In this document: positions 1 to 7,139 of the stretch, in pieces
Layout of the letters: each line of letters begins with the position of its first letter
Numbering within the stretch: position 1 is the first letter of the stretch
DNA from: Verrucomicrobiota bacterium
GTDB taxonomy: Bacteria; Verrucomicrobiota; Verrucomicrobiia; Opitutales; Opitutaceae
DNA length: 16,457 nucleotides
Assembly (NCBI GenBank): GCA_023446865.1
Contig: JAEXPL010000420.1
Span: 1 to 16,457 of the forward strand
Direction: 5' to 3'
Notes under the pieces: generated by a model
The model's database searches: none
Told to the model about the DNA's origin: nothing
The model's input: only the letters and a program-made list of their open reading frames with translations
Made by a program: the position numbers and the translations under genes

Positions 1-791
1 CCGGTGCCCCACGCGCCCGCGTGATCGTGGCCGATGACGATATCGTCAACCAGAAGGTCATGCGCACCTACCTCGAACGGCTCGGGTGTGACGTACGCCT
101 CGCCTCCAACGGCGTGGAAGCGCTCAACCTCGTTGCCGCCCATCCCTGCGACGTGCTGTTCCTCGACATCATGATGCCGCGGATGGATGGGATGCAGGCC
201 GTGCGTGAGATCCGCCGCCTCGAGGCCTCCGAACACGCCGCCGGCAAGCTCGTGCGCCGCCTGCCGATCGTCGCGATCACCGCGAAGGTCATGCCCGGCG
301 ATCGCGAGGCCGGGCTCGCCGCCGGTTTCGACGACTACGCGACCAAGCCGATCAACGACACCCGCCTGCGCGAGTCGCTCCAGAAGTTCATCCCCAGCTT
401 CCACCCGCCGGGACCGCTTGCCGCCGGCACCACCCTGCTGGCCAGCCAGCAAGCGCCCCTCATCGAACGGTCCCGGCTCGACGAGCTCAGCTCGGGCGAC
501 CTCGACACGGCGCGAGAAATCGTCGCGCTGTTGTTCGAGCGCATGGAGGTGCTCCTCCCGGAACTCGAACGAACCCTCGCCGCCGGCAATCTCGAGGAGG
601 CGCGCCGCCACGCCCATACCGGCGCCGGCTCCTGCGCCACCTGCGGCATGATGCAGGCGCAGAACGTCATGCGCCGCCTCGAGCGGTCGATCGAGGCCGG
701 GCAACTCGACCACACCCGCGAGCTCGTCGCCGAGGCCCGGCGCGTCCTGGCCTCGACCCGCACCGCGGTCGCCGAGCTGTTGCCCGGCTGA
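1..791 (+). CDS. Hybrid sensor histidine kinase, C-terminal part (receiver + Hpt), 5' truncated
   Basis: The frame is open to the left edge of the window, so this is the end of a longer protein, most likely a hybrid histidine kinase whose sensor and kinase domains lie outside. Numbering from the GTG codon at 21, residues 2-123 form a receiver domain: acidic cluster D5-D7, phosphoacceptor D49 in LFLDIMMP, T87 and K109 in the TKP motif. After a Pro/Ala linker, residues about 150-250 form a helical Hpt-like domain with H199 in AHTGAGSCATCG. The usual Hpt motif is HxLKG; here the Leu-Lys pair is Gly-Ala, while His, the following Gly and the later Gly are kept. The likely role is a phosphorelay from the kinase through D49 to H199 and then to a separate response regulator, for which the next gene is the obvious candidate. 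GTG at 21 is probably not the true start because receiver-like residues continue upstream. It could instead be a stand-alone receiver-Hpt protein. Confidence 0.88.
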   Translation, partial: GAPRARVIVADDDIVNQKVMRTYLERLGCDVRLASNGVEALNLVAAHPCDVLFLDIMMPRMDGMQAVREIRRLEASEHAAGKLVRRLPIVAITAKVMPGDREAGLAAGFDDYATKPINDTRLRESLQKFIPSFHPPGPLAAGTTLLASQQAPLIERSRLDELSSGDLDTAREIVALLFERMEVLLPELERTLAAGNLEEARRHAHTGAGSCATCGMMQAQNVMRRLERSIEAGQLDHTRELVAEARRVLASTRTAVAELLPG

Positions 792-807
792 GCACAGCCG
801 CTACACT
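780..807 (+). promoter_or_regulatory. Possible sigma70-type promoter for the downstream response regulator
   Basis: TTGCCC at 780-785 and TACACT at 802-807 are separated by 16 bases and lie about 70 bp before the ATG at 878, partly over the end of the preceding gene. Both hexamers match the consensus only in part, so this is a weak prediction. Confidence 0.3.
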
Positions 808-877
808 GTATTCGCACTCCTGAATCTCCGCTCCGCCCGCCCCGTCCCCAGCGCCAAACACCGGATACCGCACCACC

Positions 878-2005
878 ATGAAAAAGGTCCTGATCATCGA
901 CGACGACCAGTTCATCCTGAAAGTCTACCAGAAGAAATTCGAGACCGAGGGTCTGGTCGTGGAGGTCGCCGCCGACGGGCCCGCGGCCCTCGCCACGTTG
1001 CGCGCCAGCGTGCCCGCCCTCATGCTCCTCGACCTGATGCTCCCGGGCATGAACGGCGTGGAGTTGCTCGGCCATATCCGCACTCTCCCCGGCTGCGCCG
1101 AGATCCCCGTCATCGTCTTCTCCCACAGTTTCGACGAGAAGCTCATCGAGGCCGCCCGCGCCGCCGGTGCCATCCAGTGCCTCAACAAGAACAGCGTCAG
1201 CCCCACCCGCCTGCTGGAGATCGTGCGCGCCGCGCTCGCCGCGCCCTCCGCCACCCCGCAGCCGATGGCGCCCGCCGCGGTCCCCACCAGCACCCAAGGC
1301 TCGCGCGATGAGACCCGCGCCATCCTTGCCCGCGACGCCACCGCCATCGAGACCCGGCTCAACACCCAGCTCCAGGCCTTCGCCGCCTCGGCCGTGGGCT
1401 CGCAACGCGTCGCCACCCTCATCCCGCTGCGCACGAGCTTCGAACGCCTCGCCCGCGACGCCGATCTGGCGGGGCTCCCGCGCCTCGTGCTGCTCTCCCG
1501 CGCCATCGTGCTCATGCTCGAGGATCTCCACGAGCACCCCGATGAGATCACCGCGATCAGCTTCCGCACCCTGGCTCGTGCGGTCGAGGTCGTCCCCACG
1601 CTCTTCCTCGCCCGCCCCGGCACGGATGCCGAACCGCCGACGCTCACGCTCATCACCCACACGCAACGCGGGGTGGCTCCACTGCTCGCCGAAGCGCTCC
1701 GGCAGGCCGGCCAGCCGGCCGTCGCCTTCCGCGACACGCAAGCGGCGCTCGCGTTCATCGAGGAGAACCCGGTGGAGCTGCTCGTGGTCGAGCTCGACCT
1801 CGCCCAGCCGACGGGCGGCGACTTCGTCCGCCGCTGCCAGTCCGTGCCCGGTCGCGCCCACGTGCCGGCCGTGCTCCTGAGCAACCAGCCCCCGGCCGGC
1901 ACCATCGTGCCCAACTTCCTGCTCGCGCATCAGGTGCTCAATTACCCGTTCACCGCCGGCGAAGTCGTCGTCAGCGCCATCCTTCGCCTCGTCAAGCGCG
2001 CCTGA
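878..2005 (+). CDS. Response regulator with N-terminal receiver and degenerate C-terminal receiver
   Basis: This is a 375-residue cytoplasmic signalling protein. Residues 1-120 are a complete receiver: D8-D10 acidic pocket, D52 phosphoacceptor in LLDLMLPGMNG, S82 and K104. A Pro/Ala-rich linker (about 121-140) leads to a helical segment (about 143-245) that resembles an Hpt four-helix bundle in length and composition but shows no HxLKG motif. Residues about 255-375 have the receiver pattern again but have lost its chemistry. The acidic pair is replaced by His-Thr (261-262), the phosphoacceptor position is E305, and the conserved Lys before Pro-Phe is Y356. No DNA-binding or enzymatic output domain is present, so it probably acts through protein-protein contact. 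It follows the hybrid kinase by 86 bp on the same strand. ATG at 878 is the natural start (MKKVLIIDDD); there is no clear Shine-Dalgarno sequence. Confidence 0.9.
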   Translation: MKKVLIIDDDQFILKVYQKKFETEGLVVEVAADGPAALATLRASVPALMLLDLMLPGMNGVELLGHIRTLPGCAEIPVIVFSHSFDEKLIEAARAAGAIQCLNKNSVSPTRLLEIVRAALAAPSATPQPMAPAAVPTSTQGSRDETRAILARDATAIETRLNTQLQAFAASAVGSQRVATLIPLRTSFERLARDADLAGLPRLVLLSRAIVLMLEDLHEHPDEITAISFRTLARAVEVVPTLFLARPGTDAEPPTLTLITHTQRGVAPLLAEALRQAGQPAVAFRDTQAALAFIEENPVELLVVELDLAQPTGGDFVRRCQSVPGRAHVPAVLLSNQPPAGTIVPNFLLAHQVLNYPFTAGEVVVSAILRLVKRA

Positions 2006-2020
2006 GCCCCCGGCCGCCGC

Positions 2021-2038
2021 GCGCCCGGACACGGGCGC
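2021..2038 (+). other. Short GC-rich hairpin after the response regulator gene
   Basis: A perfect 7-bp stem (gcgcccg/cgggcgc) with loop gaca starts 15 bases after the stop codon. No U-tract follows, so it is at best a stabilising 3' hairpin or a weak terminator. The rest of 2039-2209 is very GC-rich with no convincing gene. Confidence 0.3.
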
Positions 2039-2209
2039 ATGGAGGCTGCCGGCGGCGGGCCGCCTCGCCGCGGTGCTTGCGGGAGGAAGCCGGTTCCACG
2101 CCCCGGCCGGCCGGAGCCGGCAGGGACCGGACCCGACCTGGGAATCCGGACACCGGCGGTTCCCGGAGTCGCCGCTCGCGCCGCCCGGCCGCCCGCGGTC
2201 GCACACCAC

Positions 2210-2240
2210 AAAAAAAGCCCGGTGCGAGGGGCACCGGGCT
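2210..2240 (-). terminator. Intrinsic terminator of the CheX / REC-STAS operon
   Basis: Read on the minus strand, a 10-bp stem (agcccggtgc pairing with gcaccgggct) with a 5-nt loop is followed directly by seven T residues. It lies about 25 bp after the stop of the minus-strand response regulator. It is the clearest rho-independent terminator in the window. Confidence 0.9.
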
Positions 2241-2263
2241 CGAAAGGAAGACAACGGCCGGGC

Positions 2264-3424
2264 TCAGCCCGCCGCCGGAGCGGCCGCGGGTGCGGGCTCG
2301 CCCTTGATGCTGGCCTTCGCCTGCTCGAGGCTGTCGAAGAACGTCCAGTTCTTTGTGTCCTCGAACCCCTTGCACTCCTTCACCACCACGGCGTTGCCCA
2401 CGAGCACGTACTGGATCGAGACCTCGGAGCAGGCCTGCATGAACTGGAAGAGCAGCTTGATGACCGGCATGTCGAGGGCCTTGAGCTTGCTGATGTCGAT
2501 GATCGCGCGGCCCACGCCGGTGTCGACGGCGCCGGAGACCTTGGCCTTCATGTAGCCGGTCACTTCGTTGATGGTCACCGCGGTGTTGAGCTCGGGCAGG
2601 CGCAGGATGAGCGTGTTCTCCTCGAGGCCGTAGTAGCGCAGCGACGTGTCGAGGTTCATCGCCTTCGCCATGCGGCTCTCGAGTTCGGAGAACTCGATGG
2701 GCTTGGTGATGATCGCGGAGAACCCGACCTGCAGCGCCTGCTGCTGCGCGGCCGTCTCGGTCTTGACCACCAGTGCGAACACCGGGGTGAACTTGGTCTT
2801 GATGTTGGTCCGCAGCATGCGGAACAGCGTGAAGCCGCCGTCCTCCGGCAGCGAGAGGCTCGAGAGCACCAGGTCCGGGATGGTGCGCCCGCAGAAGTCG
2901 ATCGCCTCGCCCGTCGTGCGCACACCATGGACACGCCAGGGAGTGTGCCGCAGGCCCTCCTGGATCTGCTGCACGATCGCCGGCTTGTCCTCGACCACGA
3001 GGATGTCGGCCGGATCGAAAATCGTCTTCGTGCGCTGGTTCGCCTCGCTCAACGGCTTGATGTCGATGATGCGCATGACCTTCTCGACGAGCAGCTCCTC
3101 CTTGAAGGGCTTCACGATGTAGTCGCGCACCCCGATCTTGGCGATCTTGAGCACGTGTTCACGGCCGCCTTCGGCGGTGAGCATCACCACAGGGATGGAC
3201 TTCAGCAGCGGGGCGGCCTTGAGCTTGGTGAGCATCTCGACGCCGTCCATCACGGGCATGGTGATGTCCAGCAGGCAGACATCGGGCGCCTCCTTGGCGG
3301 CCACGGCCAGTCCCTCGACGCCGTTCGCGGCCTCGAGGATGTCGCAGTCGTAGCCCTTGAACGCCTTCTTGACGATGATGCGGACGGTCTTCGAGTCGTC
3401 CACGGTGAGAATCTTGTAGCGCAT
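2264..3424 (-). CDS. Response regulator: receiver, pseudo-receiver and STAS-like domain
   Basis: This protein has 386 residues. Residues 1-122 are an intact receiver: D9-D10, D53 in LLDITMPVMDG, T83 and K105 in KPF. Residues about 140-255 are a second receiver fold that keeps E145-D146 and K241 (TKP) but has Ser (S189) where the phosphoacceptor Asp should be, so it cannot be phosphorylated in the usual way. Residues about 262-372 look like a STAS domain: alternating strands and helices with an IIDISKLKALDMPVIKLL core. STAS domains are the binding modules of anti-sigma-factor antagonists. The tail is Pro/Ala-rich. The gene lies 18 bp downstream of the CheX-like gene on the same strand, so the two are probably one transcript, and the phosphatase may act on D53. 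The output is inferred to be phosphorylation-dependent protein binding; no DNA-binding domain is seen. The start at 3424 gives a standard receiver N-terminus and has no Shine-Dalgarno sequence. Confidence 0.88.
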   Translation of the reverse strand: MRYKILTVDDSKTVRIIVKKAFKGYDCDILEAANGVEGLAVAAKEAPDVCLLDITMPVMDGVEMLTKLKAAPLLKSIPVVMLTAEGGREHVLKIAKIGVRDYIVKPFKEELLVEKVMRIIDIKPLSEANQRTKTIFDPADILVVEDKPAIVQQIQEGLRHTPWRVHGVRTTGEAIDFCGRTIPDLVLSSLSLPEDGGFTLFRMLRTNIKTKFTPVFALVVKTETAAQQQALQVGFSAIITKPIEFSELESRMAKAMNLDTSLRYYGLEENTLILRLPELNTAVTINEVTGYMKAKVSGAVDTGVGRAIIDISKLKALDMPVIKLLFQFMQACSEVSIQYVLVGNAVVVKECKGFEDTKNWTFFDSLEQAKASIKGEPAPAAAPAAG

Positions 3425-3442
3425 GGAAAGAAGGAGTCGGGA

Positions 3443-3964
3443 TTACTCGTTGTACTGGAGGAGCAGGTCGGCGGTCATCTTCTGGCCGTCAGTCTCGAAT
3501 TGGTAGACGTGGCGCAGCGCATTCGAGGCCGGCTCGATGGTGAAATTGCTGCCGCGGAGGATGGAGGGGATGGTGAGATTGCAGGGCAGGCCCATGTCGC
3601 AGAGGGCGTTCTTGAAGCCGCCCACCGTCATGTTGGTGAGCTCGCCGATCGCGTCGTTCACGACCTCGTCGCCCTCGGCCTCGATGTCCTCGAGCGACAG
3701 GCCCACGAGTTTGCTGGTGACCAGCTTCGCGAATTCGCTCTCGAGATGGAGGTAGATCAGCCCGTTGACATCGCCGATGAACCCGACCGCGCCGACAACC
3801 ACCGGCGAATTCTGGCTGAGCGACGGCGGCTCCACCCCGGGGTGGTCGTCGGAGACCCACACGAGTTTCGAGTTGAGCGCCAACATGGTGATGAGCACGT
3901 CGGACATCGCTTTGTTCACCAGGTCGCGAAGGACGGTGTCGGAGATGGGTGCGGCGCTTGGCAT
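3443..3964 (-). CDS. CheX-type CheY-P phosphatase-like protein
   Basis: This 173-residue protein matches the CheC/CheX/FliY phosphatase family. It has one copy of the signature helix with the catalytic E-x-x-N motif (E108 and N111 in GELTNMTVGGFKN), preceded by the GD-NG strand segment around residues 64-72. Family members remove phosphate from CheY-like receivers using this Glu and Asn. The start is ATG 3964. The frame stays open for 78 more codons upstream, but that stretch is low-complexity and reaches into the divergent promoter region. The gene ends 18 bp before the REC-pseudoREC-STAS regulator, whose intact receiver is the likely substrate. No CheA, CheW, MCP or flagellar gene occurs here, so it may serve a non-chemotactic pathway. 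Length and single motif favour CheX over CheC. Confidence 0.85.
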   Translation of the reverse strand: MPSAAPISDTVLRDLVNKAMSDVLITMLALNSKLVWVSDDHPGVEPPSLSQNSPVVVGAVGFIGDVNGLIYLHLESEFAKLVTSKLVGLSLEDIEAEGDEVVNDAIGELTNMTVGGFKNALCDMGLPCNLTIPSILRGSNFTIEPASNALRHVYQFETDGQKMTADLLLQYNE

Positions 3965-3994
3965 GCGGGTACGGCGGCTGGGTTTTTCCCTCGC

Positions 3995-4003
3995 TGCTAT
4001 AAT
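3995..4003 (+). promoter_or_regulatory. Extended -10 promoter element for the HDOD gene
   Basis: TGCTATAAT is a perfect extended -10 box (TGn followed by TATAAT). It reads toward the HDOD gene from between the two divergent genes. No good -35 hexamer is seen 16-18 bases upstream, which extended -10 promoters tolerate. Transcription from here would give a leader of about 210 nt before the ATG at 4223. The rest of 4004-4222 shows no other gene. Confidence 0.5.
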
Positions 4004-4222
4004 CGGCCGATTTGGCGCGGCTTTAGCGCGATTTGCCGTTTCTCCCGGTCCGGATCCGGGCGCAGTCGGTCGGGTCGCCTGAGGGATCCCCCGCAGTCGC
4101 TCTGAGGTGACGCACCGACCGCCAACGCCGTATCCGCGAAATATGTTCCGCGGGTCAACGATCCCAGAGTGCTCCGATCCCCCACCGCCGGCGCTCATAA
4201 CCTAAGCGAAGAAATCCAAGTC

Positions 4223-5068
4223 ATGACCACCTCCAGCGTCCCCGCCACCCTCGCCGGCAAACCCGTCCGTGCTGCTCGACTCAATCCCGCGCTCCTCACC
4301 TCCTATCTCGGCGAGATGCCGGTCGCGCCCGCCGTCCTTCCCCGGCTGCAATCGCTCCTCCTCAGCGACAGTTTCCAGACCAGTGAAGTGCTCGAGCTCG
4401 TCCGCATCGACCCGGGCCTGGCCGCCCGGCTGATCCATGCCGCCAGCAGCGCCGCCTGCGCCCGCGGCGAAGCCGTGCGCAGCCTCGACGAGGCGCTGTT
4501 CCGCCTGGGCGCCCACGAAGCCTACCGCCTCACCGCCACCGTCGCGATGAGCCAGTTCCTCAACACGCCCCTCCAGGTCTACGGTGTCGATCCACGCACG
4601 TTCTGGCGCCAATCCGTCGCCTGCGCCCTCGCCATGGTCGACCTCGCTCCGGCGGCCCATCTCGACGACCGCGTGGCCTACACCATCGGCCTGCTCCACG
4701 CCATGGGCATGGTCTTCATCGACCACCACCTCCGCGTCACCAGCGGCCCGCTGACCCAGGTGCACGGCCACCGCTCCATCGACCAGCAGGAGGCCGAGCT
4801 CACCGGCATGAACCAAGCCGAAGTCGCCGCCTTCATCCTGCGCAGCTGGAACGTCAGCGAGGAGGTCGTCGAACCCATCGAGTGCCAGTTCAACCCCGCT
4901 CGGTCGCAAAACCACCGTGCCATGACCCTCCTCCTCGGCGAAGCCCGCGCCTTGGCCAACGACATCGTCGGTGCCCTCCCCGCCCCCGGCTCCGCCACCA
5001 TCGCCACCACGGGCAACCCGTGGATCGACGAGATCGTCGCCCACATCCGCCAGATCGAGACCTGGTAA
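4223..5068 (+). CDS. HDOD-domain signalling protein
   Basis: This 281-residue protein aligns with the HDOD domain, a degenerate relative of HD phosphohydrolases. Evidence is the opening LPALP-like segment (MPVAPAVLPRLQSLL, about 32-46), the IDPGLAARLIHAASSA helix pair (62-77), SLDEALFRLGAHEAYRL (88-103), and YTIGLLHAMGMVFIDHHL (153-170). The last is the position of the HD motif, here H159-A160, so metal-dependent hydrolysis is unlikely. HDOD proteins are regulatory and often sit beside two-component genes, as here. ATG 4223 is preferred over the in-frame GTG at 4169 because homology-like sequence begins after it; a weak gaag lies about 13 nt upstream. It is divergent from the CheX operon. Two hairpins follow the stop. 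Confidence 0.85.
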   Translation: MTTSSVPATLAGKPVRAARLNPALLTSYLGEMPVAPAVLPRLQSLLLSDSFQTSEVLELVRIDPGLAARLIHAASSAACARGEAVRSLDEALFRLGAHEAYRLTATVAMSQFLNTPLQVYGVDPRTFWRQSVACALAMVDLAPAAHLDDRVAYTIGLLHAMGMVFIDHHLRVTSGPLTQVHGHRSIDQQEAELTGMNQAEVAAFILRSWNVSEEVVEPIECQFNPARSQNHRAMTLLLGEARALANDIVGALPAPGSATIATTGNPWIDEIVAHIRQIETW

Positions 5069-5098
5069 CCCCCCGCTAGCGCGCACCCACCATCTTGC

Positions 5099-5127
5099 GT
5101 GGCGGCCAAAGGAAGGTTGGTCGCCAC
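5099..5127 (+). other. Hairpin I of a structured intergenic region
   Basis: An 11-bp stem (5099-5109 with 5117-5127, one G-U pair) encloses a 7-nt purine loop, aggaagg. Loop bases 5112-5116 (gaagg) are complementary to 5186-5190 (ccttc), just past the next hairpin, so a pseudoknot is possible. It may be part of the HDOD 3' end or of the lipoprotein leader. Confidence 0.5.
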
Positions 5128-5143
5128 ATCAAGGGGGATCGTT

Positions 5144-5195
5144 GATGCGCCGGGCGGCATGGCCTAGCCGTGCTGCCCGGCGCATCCTTCATTTT
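5144..5195 (+). terminator. Long GC-rich hairpin, candidate terminator of the HDOD gene
   Basis: A 20-bp stem (5144-5163 with 5167-5186) has every position paired in RNA, including two G-U wobbles, with a 3-nt loop. A T-rich but interrupted tail (cttcatttt) follows. It lies about 75 bp after the HDOD stop and 93 bp before the lipoprotein start. It can act as an intrinsic terminator, or be a palindromic intergenic repeat. Confidence 0.5.
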
Positions 5196-5254
5196 CAGCT
5201 GGGCCAGGCAAAAAAGCGCAACCGTAACGCCGCTTCGTCGTCTCATGCCTGCAC

Positions 5255-5270
5255 GCCTCCGACCGGAGGC
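5255..5270 (+). promoter_or_regulatory. Hairpin covering the Shine-Dalgarno sequence of the lipoprotein gene
   Basis: A 6-bp perfect stem (gcctcc/ggaggc) with loop gacc places the ribosome-binding sequence GGAGG (5265-5269) in its 3' arm, 10 nt before the ATG at 5280. GGAGG supports this start; most other genes here lack such a sequence. The fold would hide the site from ribosomes. Confidence 0.5.
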
Positions 5271-5279
5271 CGCGTTCCC

Positions 5280-5960
5280 ATGCGACAACCCGCCGAAGTC
5301 TCCCACCCACGACTCCCCTTGTCTTCCGCTGTCCGCCGCCTCCTCGGAGGCGCGGCGCTCCTGCTCGCCGCCGGCTGCGCCGGCCCGCGCCCGCCCGAGC
5401 GTGGGCATCGTGAACCGCCCCAGCCCACGCTGGCGGCCCATGGCCTCTTCTTCACCGATGCGATCACCGTCGATGCGCGCATCACCGCTTTTCATCGCAA
5501 CGCACCCCGACCCGACCGTGACGGTGAAGCCAGAGGCGACCGGCCCGAGCACGGCCGCGGACCGGGTGGCCCGGGCATGGGTCCGCCGCCCGGCGGTCCT
5601 CCCGGCGGCGGGTTTGGGCACGGTGAGGAAGGCGGCCGCCCGCGGGGTGCAGCCTTCGCCGCCCTGCCGCGCCAAACCCTCCACCTCCTGCTGACGAACC
5701 GCTCCGCCTCGCCACTCTCCCTCACCATCACGGAACTCAATAGCGCACTCGGGAATTTCGTGCCCCAACCCGACCGCCTCACCCTCGCCCCGGGCGCCTC
5801 CGCCTCGCTCGATCCCATGAGCAGCGATGCCGGCGGCCTCCTCGAGTGGCTCGATGTCACCGTCACCCTGCGCTCGGGCGGCAAAACCGAGACCCACGTG
5901 CTGCATCTCGTCCCGACCGGCGAGACGGTGACGCCACCGCCCCCGCCGCCAGCACGTTGA
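5280..5960 (+). CDS. Putative lipoprotein with Gly/Pro-rich insert
   Basis: This 226-residue protein is not recognised as a known family. The N-terminus is a lipoprotein signal: basic region, hydrophobic LLGGAALLLAAG and lipobox LAAGC with Cys33 as the probable lipidated residue. Residues about 50-75 are ordinary folded-looking sequence. They are followed by a charged, Gly/Pro/His-rich low-complexity stretch (about 76-124, with runs such as GMGPPPGGPPGGG) likely to be disordered. Residues about 128-215 are Thr/Leu/Ser-rich strands (TLHLLLTNRSASPLSLTI, LTLAPGASASLDP) suggesting an Ig-like beta-sandwich. The C-terminus ends in a Pro run. It is inferred to be anchored in the outer or inner membrane facing the periplasm. 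A competing frame from 5170 has a shadow-like composition and no signal. It stands 72 bp before queA on the same strand; no functional link is evident. Confidence 0.72.
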   Translation: MRQPAEVSHPRLPLSSAVRRLLGGAALLLAAGCAGPRPPERGHREPPQPTLAAHGLFFTDAITVDARITAFHRNAPRPDRDGEARGDRPEHGRGPGGPGMGPPPGGPPGGGFGHGEEGGRPRGAAFAALPRQTLHLLLTNRSASPLSLTITELNSALGNFVPQPDRLTLAPGASASLDPMSSDAGGLLEWLDVTVTLRSGGKTETHVLHLVPTGETVTPPPPPPAR

Positions 5961-6032
5961 GGGCATCCGGCCGATCGGCAGCGCGCCGCCCTTGACGCCC
6001 CCGCCCGCCCGCGGTCCCATGCGCGGCTCCCG

Positions 6033-7102
<1,070 letters not shown>

Positions 7103-7106
<4 letters not shown>

Positions 7107-7139
7107 GCCGCGGTTTGGTCGGCCGGCTGGCGGTCTCAG
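7103..7139. terminator. Hairpin spanning both stop codons of the convergent queA and M16 genes
   Basis: A stem formed by 7103-7111 and 7130-7139 (nine base pairs, one bulged T at 7134) encloses an 18-nt GC-rich loop. The queA stop lies in the left arm and the peptidase stop in the right arm. It could slow or stop transcription from both sides, but there is no U-tract on either strand. Confidence 0.35.

Noticed and set aside
2021..2038. Intrinsic terminator of the plus-strand response regulator
   Set aside because: A stable 7-bp stem, but no T-tract follows, so it is listed only as a hairpin.
335..2254. Minus-strand open frame of 639 codons over the first two signalling genes
   Set aside because: Gly/Arg/Glu-rich shadow; the plus strand holds well-defined receiver domains.
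2039..4105. Plus-strand open frame of 688 codons over the REC-STAS and CheX genes
   Set aside because: His/Asp/Leu-rich shadow; it runs across a strong minus-strand terminator and the divergent promoter region.
3965..4198. N-terminal extension of the CheX protein by 78 residues
   Set aside because: Low-complexity Gly/Pro/Arg sequence that would overlap the extended -10 box of the divergent gene; the family begins at the ATG at 3964.
5069..5279. Known riboswitch in the lipoprotein leader
   Set aside because: I compared it from memory with c-di-GMP, SAM, cobalamin and fluoride consensus features and saw none of their conserved cores; only generic hairpins can be supported.
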